Shown: positions 29,494-38,079 of the stretch, one piece after another
Numbering within the stretch: position 1 is the stretch's first letter
How the letters are laid out: each line of letters begins with the position of its first letter
DNA from: Paracoccus shanxieyensis
GTDB taxonomy: Bacteria; Pseudomonadota; Alphaproteobacteria; Rhodobacterales; Rhodobacteraceae
DNA length: 64,000 nucleotides
NCBI RefSeq assembly: GCF_009711265.1
Contig: NZ_WMII01000002.1
Span: forward strand, 186,001-250,000
Reading direction: 5' to 3'
The notes under the pieces: generated by a model
What the model saw: the letters and a program-made list of their open reading frames with translations, nothing else
The model's database searches: none
What the model was told of the DNA's origin: nothing
Made by a program: the position numbers and the translations under genes

Positions 29494-29661
29494 TTGACCA
29501 TAGGTGTCGCGATTGCTGCGACGGTTGCAATTCTGGGGGGATCGTCCCTTGGATTGTCACTGTGGTCGATGCTGCTGATCTATTCGCTGGGCGGGACGGC
29601 TGCCACCTTCTTCGTCGCGTGGCGCAAGTTCCGTTGCATGGAACACGCAGAACAGGGCTGA
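29494..29661 (+). CDS. Small membrane protein, 55 residues
   Basis: A short reading frame in the gap between the GT4 and exoY genes. It encodes two hydrophobic stretches (IGVAIAATVAILGG and LSLWSMLLIYSLGGTAATFFVAW) separated by a few residues, ending in a positively charged and then acidic tail (RKFRCMEHAEQG). GGCGGAG at 29468-29474 lies upstream; the start could be TTG at 29494 or CTG at 29482. The hydrophobic pattern and the position beside a priming glycosyltransferase favour a real small inner-membrane protein over chance. The function is unknown. Confidence 0.5.
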   Translation: MTIGVAIAATVAILGGSSLGLSLWSMLLIYSLGGTAATFFVAWRKFRCMEHAEQG

Positions 29662-29696
29662 AAATACAGCCCCGTTCCGCAGTCAGGTATCGGGTC

Positions 29697-30401
29697 TCAG
29701 TAGCCGGTGCAGCGGAAAACCACGCCGACGGTCTTGGTGATGATCGACGCATCGCCCTTGAAGCTGAGACCAGCCGCATATTCCGCATCGAAGGTCGCAC
29801 GGGCGGCAAAGCTGCTTTCGTTGCGATCCGAGATCTGCCACGGGCCGGTGACGCCGGGGCGCAGGTGGTAGTAGTCGGCGCCGGGGTAAAGCTGCGCCTG
29901 GTCCAGCATCATCGGACGCGGGCCGACGATGCTCATGTCACCCAGAAACACGTTCAGAAGCTGCGGCAGCTCATCCAGCGAGGTCTTGCGCAGGAACTGA
30001 CCGACCGGCGTAATGCGCGGGTCGTTCTTCAGTTTCTGGGTCAGATCCCATTCGGCCTTGGCTTCGGGATTGCTGGCCAGATACTCGGCCAGTTTCACAT
30101 CCGCATTGTCCACCATGGTCCGCATCTTGAACAGGCGGAACGCCCGGCCCGAACGGCCGACACGCAGCTGGGTATAAAACGGCTTGCCGCCATAAGCGAT
30201 GATCATCAGCGCCAGAATGGCCACGACCGGAATGACGATCGGCGCGGCAGCGGCGATGGCCAGCAGGTCCAGGGGACGCTTGACAAAACGTGCATAAAAG
30301 GACTGCACACCGATCGGCTCTGCAATGACGTTTTGCGTCTGTTGAAGCAGGGAACCGACAGAATCCAAATCAGAAGAAACAAAGTTCGTAGAGTTCGGCA
30401 T
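29697..30401 (-). CDS. exoY: ExoY-type undecaprenyl-phosphate sugar-1-phosphate transferase
   Basis: A 234-residue priming enzyme that transfers a sugar-1-phosphate, often galactose or glucose, from a nucleotide sugar to undecaprenyl phosphate. It has one N-terminal membrane segment (LLAIAAAAPIVIPVVAILALMI, about residues 46-67). The bacterial sugar transferase core follows with FKMRTMVDNAD near 90, ITPVGQFLRKTSLDELPQLLNVFLGDMSIVGPRPM near 130-165, and LRPGVTGPWQISDRNE near 180. It should start the lipid-linked unit that the locus glycosyltransferases extend. It is divergent from the SGNH-like gene across a 307-base AT-rich gap. The symbol reflects family membership. Confidence 0.93.
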   Translation of the reverse strand: MPNSTNFVSSDLDSVGSLLQQTQNVIAEPIGVQSFYARFVKRPLDLLAIAAAAPIVIPVVAILALMIIAYGGKPFYTQLRVGRSGRAFRLFKMRTMVDNADVKLAEYLASNPEAKAEWDLTQKLKNDPRITPVGQFLRKTSLDELPQLLNVFLGDMSIVGPRPMMLDQAQLYPGADYYHLRPGVTGPWQISDRNESSFAARATFDAEYAAGLSFKGDASIITKTVGVVFRCTGY

Positions 30402-30708
30402 TGGTAAAACCTACCTAATCGTTACAAGGGGCAGTATAGCTTCGACTTTTAATAAAACTAGATGCAATTGCGGGCCTAACCAAAAGGATAGGTTTGTTTA
30501 ATTTCATATGGTTAGCTATAGTTCGCGGGGGTGCTGCGGCCGCGTTTGCGTCGTGACGCCGCGGTGACTCTTGGGTAACCGTTCTGCGGCTGCGAAGAAG
30601 TTTGCGGCGAAGCAGCATCCGGTCGCGTCGTGGTTGATCTGATCGCGAATCAAGCGGTTTCTAAAGTTGTATGTGCACAAACTGTGCGGTCTGTTTGGAG
30701 TGGTTGAA
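30402..30708. promoter_or_regulatory. 307-base AT-rich divergent intergenic region
   Basis: This gap separates exoY (minus) from the SGNH-like gene (plus). It is markedly richer in A and T than the genes, notably at 30405-30515, and must hold both promoters. I could not assign a -35/-10 pair with confidence. No RNA gene or reading frame of merit was seen in it. Confidence 0.45.
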
Positions 30709-31485
30709 ATGAGTTCAATTTTACAATTCATGATTGAGGGCGTCTCGGCCCTGTATATCGGGCACAGCCTTGTCAGCCCGACCCTGCCCGAGATGATGCG
30801 CGACGTGCTGGATGCTCCGGTCGAGTTTCAGATCCTGAATGGCGCACCGCTTGAGCTGCAGTGGAAGGAAAGCGCCAATGCGCAGGGGGTGAACGGCCGC
30901 GAATGGCTGCCGGGCAACCCCGTCGACATTCTGGTCCTGACCGAGCGTGTGCCGCTGGCCACCACCATCGAATATCACGCCAGCAGCCAATATGCCGCCG
31001 ACTGGATCAAGGCTGCCGCCGCCGCGAACCCCAAGGTGCAGACCTATCTTTATGAGACATGGGACGATATCGACGACAAGGCGACGGGCTCGACCAAGGC
31101 GTGGCGTGACCGGATCGTCAGTGACCTGCCGCTGTGGCAGGGCATCGTGGACGATGCGAATGCGCAACTGCCCGAGGGCACGCAGCCGATGAAGCTGATC
31201 CCCGCCGGGCTGGGCATGGTCCGGCTGCACGATGCGGTGGCCGAGGGCAAGGTTCCCGGCGCCGCGACCATCCGCGATTTCTTCCGCGATGACATTCATC
31301 CGACGGATGCCGGTTTCTATTATGTGGCGATGATCCACTATGCCACGTTGACCGGAAAAAGCCCGGTCGGCCTGCCCGCGCAGCTTGATGGTGCCTATGG
31401 CCCCTATCCGGCGGTGCCGAAGGATCAGGCGACGGCCCTGCAGCAATTGGCGCAGGATACCGTGCAAGAGTTCAACGCGAAATGA
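30709..31485 (+). CDS. SGNH-hydrolase-like protein of the exopolysaccharide locus
   Basis: A 258-residue protein with a block I-like YIGHSL (Ser20; a GHS form rather than GDS) and a C-terminal DDIHPTDAGFYYVAMIHYATLTG, in which Asp194 and His197 fit the DxxH motif of block V. These features suggest a lipase/acylhydrolase-type SGNH fold. Enzymes of this fold in polysaccharide loci often add or remove acetyl or other acyl groups, so it could process the acyl product of the PKS/NRPS operon; that is inference. There is no clear signal peptide. The ATG at 30709 is chosen over the in-frame upstream ATG at 30667 because the fold starts there. Confidence 0.62.
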   Translation: MSSILQFMIEGVSALYIGHSLVSPTLPEMMRDVLDAPVEFQILNGAPLELQWKESANAQGVNGREWLPGNPVDILVLTERVPLATTIEYHASSQYAADWIKAAAAANPKVQTYLYETWDDIDDKATGSTKAWRDRIVSDLPLWQGIVDDANAQLPEGTQPMKLIPAGLGMVRLHDAVAEGKVPGAATIRDFFRDDIHPTDAGFYYVAMIHYATLTGKSPVGLPAQLDGAYGPYPAVPKDQATALQQLAQDTVQEFNAK

Positions 31486-31498
31486 GTGTGGGCGGGCC

Positions 31499-32326
31499 CT
31501 AGCGCCCGCGCGCCCATTCCTGATCGTTGCGGCCCAGACGCACGGCCACCGCCACCGCGGCATAGGTGGCAAAGCCGATCGGATCGGCCAGCGCAAGCCG
31601 TGCCAACTGGCCGCGGCTTGGGCGCACATGGCCCTGATGCTGCATCAGGTCGGGATATAGCCGCGCCAGTTCGGTGACGCCGGTATCCTGACGGCGGCGG
31701 ACCCGCACCAGCGTCTGGAACCCCTCGACGATGGGCCAGACAAAGGGTTCGTCGATCAGCACCCGCTCGGCCTCGGTGAATTGCAGCCGCGCGAAGGTAT
31801 CGTCCGAGATGATCTGCGGAAACTCCCCCCAACGGGCGCGGCCTGCGGGGTTGACGCCGTATTGCCCCGCGCCGGTCACGGTATCGGCGACAAAGGGCAG
31901 TTTCTGCCAGAAGCGGGCATAGGTGCGCGAGACCCAGCTTTTCGCCGGAGCCACGACCAGCCTGCCGCCCGCATAGCGCGGCTCGGGCACGTCCAGCACC
32001 TCGACCATGCGCGACAAGAGGCGCGGCGACATGCGCAGATCGGCGTCCAGATAGACGCGGATGCCGGGACCGGCGCAGGCATCGCCATGGTTCAGCGCGC
32101 CGATCTTGCCGCCCTGCGCCAGTTCCTCGACCTGAAGCACCCAGCCGCGCGCGGCGAAATCGCCCGCACGGGCGCGGGCGCGGGCGGCGGTGTCGTCATG
32201 GCAGCCATTGGCGATGACGATGACCTGAACCGGGCCGGCGTAATCCTGCGACAGGACGTTATCCAGACAGCCGTCGATGTAATCGGCCTCGTCATGGGCG
32301 GGGATCAGGATGCTGCAAGGCGTCAT
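31499..32326 (-). CDS. Glycosyltransferase family 2
   Basis: A 275-residue GT-A transferase. The N-terminus CSILIPAHDEADYIDGCLDNVLSQ leads into VIVIANGCHDDTA, GGKIGALNHGD and the metal-binding DxD-type YLDADLRMS near residue 95, then SDDTFARLQF near 180. A single C-terminal hydrophobic stretch (IGFATYAAVAVAV) may anchor it to the membrane. Its start overlaps the stop of the upstream GT2 gene (ATGA at 32323-32326), so the two are co-translated. It is presumed to add one sugar to the exopolysaccharide unit. Confidence 0.88.
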   Translation of the reverse strand: MTPCSILIPAHDEADYIDGCLDNVLSQDYAGPVQVIVIANGCHDDTAARARARAGDFAARGWVLQVEELAQGGKIGALNHGDACAGPGIRVYLDADLRMSPRLLSRMVEVLDVPEPRYAGGRLVVAPAKSWVSRTYARFWQKLPFVADTVTGAGQYGVNPAGRARWGEFPQIISDDTFARLQFTEAERVLIDEPFVWPIVEGFQTLVRVRRRQDTGVTELARLYPDLMQHQGHVRPSRGQLARLALADPIGFATYAAVAVAVRLGRNDQEWARGR

Positions 32327-33345
32327 TTGTATTCGATCAGTCCCGAACGGCGGCCCATCAGACGGCGCAGGTGGAATTCCAGCACGCCCCGCGCTTCGGG
32401 GAACTTGCCGAACATGGTATAGAAGGCACGCGGCCAGCGGTCCTTGCGGTCGGGATCGCGCAGGGCCATGCGGGCGATCTGCACCGGATAGGCCCACAGC
32501 AGCCACCACGCCCAAGGCGTCACGGTTGCCGCCAGCACGATCAGCACGGGCAGCGCGATGGCCCAGATGACCGAGCGTTTCGTCTCGCGCTGCCAGAAGC
32601 GTTCGGGCCCGTCGCGATAGCGCCACGAGACCTCGGCAAAGGCATGGCCCGCCCGTCGCGAGCGGCGCGCCCATTGGCCATAGCGCGTCATGGCGGCATC
32701 GTGGATCGTCATCGGCGCGTCCAGCCTGCGGATCGACCATCCGGCGCGGGACATGCGCAGGCACATTTCGGGTTCCTCGCCCGCGATCAGGGTGGGGTCG
32801 AAGCCGCCGATCTGCTGCAGGGCGGCGCGGCGCACCAGCATGTCGCCGCCGACCGCCTGCGCGGGACCGATGGGCGTGTCCCATTCCGCATCGCAAAGCC
32901 GGTTATAGATCGACGCCTCGGGGTGACGCTCGCGTCTTCGTCCGGCGGTGATCGCCAGTCTGGGATCTGCGGCCATCGCGGCAAGCGCGGTGGCGATCCA
33001 GCCCGATTCCACCTCGCAATCGCCATCGACGAATTGCACGAATTCGCCGTCGCTTACCTTGGCAAAGCCTGCGTTGCGGGCGCGGGCGGCGGTGAAGGGC
33101 TTGGACATGTCCAGTTGCACGACTTCGGCCCCCATCTCGGCGGCGCGCTCGGCGCTACCGTCGGTTGATCCCGAATCGACAAAGATCACCCGCCCCACCT
33201 GCGGCAGAAGCGATTGCAGGCAGCGGATCAGACGCTCGCCCTCATTGCGGCCAATAGCGATGGCAGTCACCTGCTGTGGCGAAAACGCCGCGGTGATTTG
33301 CTTTGCATTATCGTGATCTGGCGTGTTTTCAGTTGTCGCACTCAT
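32323..33345 (-). CDS. Glycosyltransferase family 2 with C-terminal membrane segments
   Basis: A 340-residue GT-A transferase. It has TAIAIGRNEGERLIRCLQSL near residue 28, VIFVDSGSTDGSAE near 54, FVQFVDGDCEVESGW with the metal-binding DGD near 108, and the acceptor-side GGDMLVRRAAL...GGFDPTLIAGEEPEMCLRM near 165-200. A hydrophobic region near 265-290 (VIWAIALPVLIVLAATVTPWAWWLLWAY) suggests membrane association, as in succinoglycan glycosyltransferases. It is translationally coupled to the next minus-strand GT2 and divergent from the CpsD-like gene. Confidence 0.88.
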   Translation of the reverse strand: MSATTENTPDHDNAKQITAAFSPQQVTAIAIGRNEGERLIRCLQSLLPQVGRVIFVDSGSTDGSAERAAEMGAEVVQLDMSKPFTAARARNAGFAKVSDGEFVQFVDGDCEVESGWIATALAAMAADPRLAITAGRRRERHPEASIYNRLCDAEWDTPIGPAQAVGGDMLVRRAALQQIGGFDPTLIAGEEPEMCLRMSRAGWSIRRLDAPMTIHDAAMTRYGQWARRSRRAGHAFAEVSWRYRDGPERFWQRETKRSVIWAIALPVLIVLAATVTPWAWWLLWAYPVQIARMALRDPDRKDRWPRAFYTMFGKFPEARGVLEFHLRRLMGRRSGLIEYK

Positions 33346-33470
33346 GCGTCGGACGTTACCATGCGCATATCGGCAAAGTCATCGGCCCGCGGCTGGTTCT
33401 TCGCTGTCCAAGTTCCACCAGAGGCAGAGGGGCCACAGGTTTGCAGGCCGACACAGGAAAGACACCGGAC

Positions 33471-34181
33471 ATGACGCCGGCGGGCAAGGTTGCGCCCGAC
33501 GGTTCGACGCGCAAGCAGGTCTCCAGCCGCTTCATCCGGCGCGAGGCTGCGCGGACTGCCTCGGATGCCGGCCATGCCGAAATCATCGCACAGCGCTTTT
33601 CGATCCTGCGCACCCGGATCTTGCGGGAAATGCGCAGTCGCGGCTGGCACAAGCTGGCCATCGTGCCGCTGACGAACGACGCGGGCGGAACCTATGTGGC
33701 GGTGCATCTGGCGCTTGCGCTGGCACGCCAGCAGCACACCAAGGTCGTGCTGATGGACATGGATCTGGGCCGCCCCAACGTCGCCCGCGAACTGGGCGTG
33801 CCGGGCTGCGAACCCGTGGCCGAGGCGCTGCGTCTGGGCCAGCCGCTGGCCGATCTGCTGAGCACGGTCGAAGAAGCACCGAATCTGTCCGTTCTGGCCC
33901 CGGAACAGCCGGAACATGACGCCGCCGAATTCTTGCAGGACGAGGTTTATGCCGCCGAGCTGGCCAAGCTGGGCGATCTTGAAAGCAACACGATTATCAT
34001 CATGGATAACGCATCGCTGCTCAGCGAGGATGCGGCGCTGGCGGCGATCCCGCTGGCCGACGCCATCCTGCTGGTCGCGGACGGGCGCAACGGCACGGCG
34101 GCACATATGACGCAGGCCGAACGCTTGCTGAACGGAATGCCGCCGGTCATGGGCGTCGTCCTGAACAAATCCGAAGATTGA
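33471..34181 (+). CDS. CpsD/CapB-like ATPase homologue with degenerate P-loop
   Basis: A 236-residue protein related to the cytoplasmic ATPase/tyrosine-kinase partner of Wzz-type co-polymerases. The N-terminal AEIIAQRFSILRTRIL and the Walker A'-like KVVLMDMDLGRPNVARELG near residue 100 are family features, as is the ending PPVMGVVLNKSED. The expected Walker A reads LTNDAGGTYVAVHLA near residue 70: the invariant Lys is absent and the loop is shortened. There is also no Tyr-rich C-terminal tail, so tyrosine autokinase activity is unlikely. The ATG at 33471 follows AGGAAAG. The Wzz-like gene lies 23 bases downstream. Confidence 0.82.
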   Translation: MTPAGKVAPDGSTRKQVSSRFIRREAARTASDAGHAEIIAQRFSILRTRILREMRSRGWHKLAIVPLTNDAGGTYVAVHLALALARQQHTKVVLMDMDLGRPNVARELGVPGCEPVAEALRLGQPLADLLSTVEEAPNLSVLAPEQPEHDAAEFLQDEVYAAELAKLGDLESNTIIIMDNASLLSEDAALAAIPLADAILLVADGRNGTAAHMTQAERLLNGMPPVMGVVLNKSED

Positions 34182-34204
34182 TGCGCACACAGGATTAATG
34201 AGTT

Positions 34205-35707
34205 TTGGGACCGATACAATCCTTGCAAGACCTGATCTCGATGATCCGGCGGCGGCTGCCGCTGATCATGACGATCATGGTCTTCGGTATTCTGACTTCC
34301 TTGTATCTGATCATTTCGTCGCCTCGGATCTATGAATCCTCGGCGGTCATTCAGGTCGATACGCCTGCAGCCATCAGTCAGGGCAGCGATTCATCGCTTC
34401 CGGCCTCGCGCAGGGTGCAGCTGATCGAACAGCGGCTGACCGCGCGGTCGAACATTCTGGACGTGATCGAGCGGCTGAAGCTGTTTGCCGACAGCCCCGG
34501 CATGAGCGAAACCGACAAGATCGGCGCGCTGCGCAGTTCGATCCGGATCGAAAGCATTCAGGCCCCCGGCGTGTCCGCGGATTCCAGCATGTCGCTGGCG
34601 GCCATCGTCATCAGCGCGCGCGCCGAAACCGCCGAAACCGCCGCAGCCATCGCCAATGATTTTGCCAACAGCGTGGTGAACCGCGACCGCGAAAACCGCG
34701 CCGCCCGCATCGTCGAGACGCGCGACTATCTGACGAGCGAAGAGAACCGGCTGGGCGAATCGCTGGCCGAACAGGACCGCACGATGGCGGATTTCACCGC
34801 CCGTTACGAAGACGCGCTGCCCGCCGCGCAGGAATATCTGCAAACGGAACTGGCGCAGCTGAATGCCTCGGTCAACGCGCTGGAACGCGACATCATGGGC
34901 CTGCAGCGCGACCGCTTGGCGCTGGAGGAAACGCCGGTCGGCGCCGATGCCCGCCCCTCGGCCACGCTGGTCCAGCAGATCCGCACCGCCGAGATCGAGC
35001 TGGCGCAGGCCCGCCGCACCCTTGCCGCAGGCCACCCCGAGATCAAACGTCTGGAAGACAACCTTGCCCGGCTGAATTCCGGTGATGAAAGCACCTCGGA
35101 TCTGGGCTTGCGCCAGGCGGCGCTGATCGACCGCCAGCAGGACCAGCTTGCTGCGCAGCGCACCGCCCTGCAAAGCCGGATTCAGGAAATCGAACGCGCC
35201 CGCAGCCGTGCGCCGCAGGTCGCGCGCGATCTGGAGAACATGACCCGCCAGCAGCGCCGCCTGCAGGACCGCTATAACGAAATCTCGCGCCAGCTTGCCA
35301 GTGTCGAAACCCAGCAGATGCTGATGGACAACGATCAGGCGGAACGCTTCGTCATGCTGGAACGCGCCTTGCCGCCGGAATATCCGGCGCTGTCGAACCG
35401 CAAGAAAAGCGCGGTGCTGGGGGCGGGCGGCAGCTTTGCGCTGGCCTTCGGCATCGCATTGTTGCTGGAGCTGATGCGCCCCGTGCTGCGCCGGACCGAA
35501 CAATTCGCGCGCGCCACGGGCACCCGGCCCGTCATCGCGCTGCCCTATCTGCCGACCGCGCGCGAGATGCGCAACCGCAGGCTTAAATACATCTATGTCG
35601 CGGTGCTGCTGGCGGTAGGGATCTTTGTCGCGCTGTGGCTGATGGGCAGCATCCCCGGCCTGCAATCGCCCGCCGTGGTTCCCGATCCCAGTCAGGGGAT
35701 CGGCTGA
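34205..35707 (+). CDS. Polysaccharide co-polymerase / chain-length regulator (Wzz/GumC family)
   Basis: A 500-residue inner-membrane protein. It has an N-terminal membrane segment (RRLPLIMTIMVFGILTSLYLIISSP, about residues 15-40), a long periplasmic coiled-coil region (about 150-390, rich in Gln, Arg and Glu), a second membrane segment near 402-422 (AVLGAGGSFALAFGIALLLELM) and a third near 460-483 (YIYVAVLLAVGIFVALWLMG). It lacks a fused kinase domain, consistent with the separate CpsD-like gene upstream. The start is a TTG at 34205; an in-frame stop just upstream leaves no earlier option. It should set chain length and couple polymerisation to export. Confidence 0.87.
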   Translation: MGPIQSLQDLISMIRRRLPLIMTIMVFGILTSLYLIISSPRIYESSAVIQVDTPAAISQGSDSSLPASRRVQLIEQRLTARSNILDVIERLKLFADSPGMSETDKIGALRSSIRIESIQAPGVSADSSMSLAAIVISARAETAETAAAIANDFANSVVNRDRENRAARIVETRDYLTSEENRLGESLAEQDRTMADFTARYEDALPAAQEYLQTELAQLNASVNALERDIMGLQRDRLALEETPVGADARPSATLVQQIRTAEIELAQARRTLAAGHPEIKRLEDNLARLNSGDESTSDLGLRQAALIDRQQDQLAAQRTALQSRIQEIERARSRAPQVARDLENMTRQQRRLQDRYNEISRQLASVETQQMLMDNDQAERFVMLERALPPEYPALSNRKKSAVLGAGGSFALAFGIALLLELMRPVLRRTEQFARATGTRPVIALPYLPTAREMRNRRLKYIYVAVLLAVGIFVALWLMGSIPGLQSPAVVPDPSQGIG

Positions 35708-37065
35708 TGAGCGGCGAGGGGGCCGAGGCACCGCGCAAAAGCTTCGCCTCGCGCGCTTTGGGCAGCGGCGCTTGGTCGATGGCGAATTTCGGGGGCGGGC
35801 AGATCATGCGCCTGGCCTCGAACCTTGTGCTGACGCGCTTGCTGAGCCCGGATGATTTCGGGCTGATGGCGCTGGTCTCCAGCTTCCTGATCGGGCTGAA
35901 CATGTTCAGCGACATGGGGCTGGGCCCCTCGATCATGCAAAGCAAGCGCGGCGACGATCCGGCGTTTCTGAACACCGCATGGACGATCAAGGTCGTGCGC
36001 GGCTTCATCATTTTTGCGACGGCCTGCGTCTTGGCATGGCCGCTGGCGGTGTTCTATGACGCCCCCGCCTTTGCATGGGTGTTTCCGGCTGCGGCGACCT
36101 CGATGCTGATCGGCGGGTTCTTCCCGACCCGCATCGACACGGCGGCGCGCCACCTGCAGGTCGGCCGCCTGACCATGATCGAACTGGCCAACCAGTTGAT
36201 CGGCATCCTGATCACCATTGCGGCGGCGCTGATCCTGCAAAGTGTCTGGGCGCTGGTCTGGGGGCAGGTGCTGGGCGCGTTCGTCCAGCTTGCGCTGTTT
36301 CACTATATGCTGCCCGGCCATATCGACCGGTTCGGCATGGAAAAGGCAGCGCGCGACGAAATCGTCAAGTTCGGCAAGTGGATCTTTTTCAGCACGATCT
36401 GCGGCTTCCTGCTGTTTCAGGGCGACCGGATCATTCTTGGCCGCGTCCTGACGCTGGACCATCTGGGGATCTACAATATCGGGTTGTTCCTTGCGACGGT
36501 GCCGGGCCTTCTGGGCACGGCCATTGCCGGGCGGCTGTTCATCCCGATGTATCGAGAGCACCCTCCGGGCGAAAGCGATCACAACCGGCGGACGATGCAG
36601 CGGACACGGGCCGGGTTCACGGCGCTGCTGATGTTCGCCGCGATCACGCTGGCGCTGGTCGGGCCGTGGCTGGTCGATCAGCTTTACGATGACCGATACC
36701 ATCGCGCGGGGGGCATCCTTGTGGCCATCGCCTGCATCCAGATGCTGCTGGTCGTGCCGCTGAGCTATGAGACGGCGGCCCTTGCCGCAGGCGATTCGCG
36801 TGGCTTTTTCGTGATGCAGTCCAGCCGGGCGCTGATCTATTTCAGCCTCGTGATGATCGGGGCATGGTTGGGCGGTCTGACGGGGCTGCTGCTGGCGCAG
36901 GCGCTGGCGCATATCTTCTGCTATCCGGTATCGGCATGGACGGCGCGCCGGCACAAGGCCTGGGATCCACGCCACGACATCGTTGCCGCCATCGTCGCGG
37001 TGCTTGGAGCCGCACTGGCGCTGACGATGCATGGCGAGGTCGTCGCCGCGGCGCTGCTGCACTAA
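35707..37065 (+). CDS. Wzx-like polysaccharide flippase (MOP superfamily)
   Basis: A 452-residue membrane protein with 12 or more hydrophobic segments. The N-terminus (ALGSGAWSMANFGGGQIMRLASNLVLTRLLSPDDFGLMALV) is typical of the oligosaccharide flippase family. The ATG at 35707 shares a base with the stop of the Wzz-like gene (TGATG), indicating a coupled CpsD-Wzz-Wzx unit. It is expected to move undecaprenyl-linked repeat units across the inner membrane. Together with ExoY, the Wzy-like and the Wzz-like proteins it completes a Wzx/Wzy pathway. No outer-membrane export protein (Wza type) is in the window. Confidence 0.9.
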   Translation: MSGEGAEAPRKSFASRALGSGAWSMANFGGGQIMRLASNLVLTRLLSPDDFGLMALVSSFLIGLNMFSDMGLGPSIMQSKRGDDPAFLNTAWTIKVVRGFIIFATACVLAWPLAVFYDAPAFAWVFPAAATSMLIGGFFPTRIDTAARHLQVGRLTMIELANQLIGILITIAAALILQSVWALVWGQVLGAFVQLALFHYMLPGHIDRFGMEKAARDEIVKFGKWIFFSTICGFLLFQGDRIILGRVLTLDHLGIYNIGLFLATVPGLLGTAIAGRLFIPMYREHPPGESDHNRRTMQRTRAGFTALLMFAAITLALVGPWLVDQLYDDRYHRAGGILVAIACIQMLLVVPLSYETAALAAGDSRGFFVMQSSRALIYFSLVMIGAWLGGLTGLLLAQALAHIFCYPVSAWTARRHKAWDPRHDIVAAIVAVLGAALALTMHGEVVAAALLH

Positions 37066-37084
37066 GGTGCAGCGCCGCGCGGGG

Positions 37085-37984
37085 TCAGGGCAGGTCCGGG
37101 CCGCCGAAGCATTCGCCGCGATCCGCCTGCCGCTGGCGTTCGCGGAAGCGGTCGCGGTCGGCGTCGCTGTAATCCGCATGGCAGCGATGGCAACTGACGC
37201 CCTCTTCATATTCCGGGCGTGCGCGATCTTCCGGAGCCAGTGGGCGGCGGCAGGCGTGGCACAGCCCGTGGCGCCCCTGCGTCAGCCCGTGACCCAGACT
37301 GACACGCTTGTCGAAGACGAAGCATTCCCCCTGCCACAGGCTGTCCGCCTCGGGCACGTCCTCAAGGTATTTCAGGATGCCGCCCTTCAGATGAAACACA
37401 TCCGAAACGCCCTGCGATATCAGGTAATTGGTCGATTTCTCGCAGCGGATGCCGCCGGTGCAGAACATGGCGATGCGCTTGCCTTCAAAGCGATGCGCGT
37501 TCTGCGCCCACCATGCGGGAAAGTCGCGAAAGGTCCGGGTCTGCGGATCGACGGCCCCGGCGAAGCTGCCGATTTCGACCTCGTAATCATTGCGGGTGTC
37601 GATGACGGCGACATCGGGCGCGCTGATCAGCGCATTCCAGTCCCGCGCCGCGACATATTGCCCGACCGAGGCACTGGGATCCACATCGGGCTGGCCCATG
37701 GTGACGATCTCGCGTTTCAGCCGCACCTTCATGCGGCCAAAGGGCATCGTCTCGGCGCCGCTTTCCTTCCAGTCCAGATCTGCGCAACCGGGCAGGGCAC
37801 GCAGATGCGCCAGAACCGCGTCGATGGCGTCGCGCGGTCCGGCAATGGTGCCGTTGATGCCCTCGGGGGCCAGCAACAGCGTGCCGCGCACACCCAGGGA
37901 ACAGCACAGCTTCGCCAGCGGCCCTTGCACGGCGGCAGGGTCGGGCAGGCGGGTGAAATGATAAAGCGCGGCGACGATCAGCAT
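37085..37984 (-). CDS. trhO: tRNA uridine(34) hydroxylase, rhodanese-like
   Basis: A 299-residue YceA/TrhO protein, which hydroxylates U34 of certain tRNAs in an oxygen-dependent way. Features are the N-terminal LLAPEGINGTIAG, the central rhodanese domain with VIDTRNDYEVEIGSF near residue 125 and the active-site Cys in FCTGGIRCEKS near 175, then a Cys-rich end (CHACRRPL, CHRCHADY) that may bind zinc. The ATG at 37984 starts the conserved domain; the frame is open 15 codons further. It is divergent from pncA. Confidence 0.92.
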   Translation of the reverse strand: MLIVAALYHFTRLPDPAAVQGPLAKLCCSLGVRGTLLLAPEGINGTIAGPRDAIDAVLAHLRALPGCADLDWKESGAETMPFGRMKVRLKREIVTMGQPDVDPSASVGQYVAARDWNALISAPDVAVIDTRNDYEVEIGSFAGAVDPQTRTFRDFPAWWAQNAHRFEGKRIAMFCTGGIRCEKSTNYLISQGVSDVFHLKGGILKYLEDVPEADSLWQGECFVFDKRVSLGHGLTQGRHGLCHACRRPLAPEDRARPEYEEGVSCHRCHADYSDADRDRFRERQRQADRGECFGGPDLP

Positions 37985-38079
37985 GTTGCGCGAAATAGGC
38001 TCATGCGGCGGCGTGTTCAAGCGCGGCATTGACGCCCTATCCCCTGCCGCCTACCACTTGCCTTGTAAGGGAGACGCAG

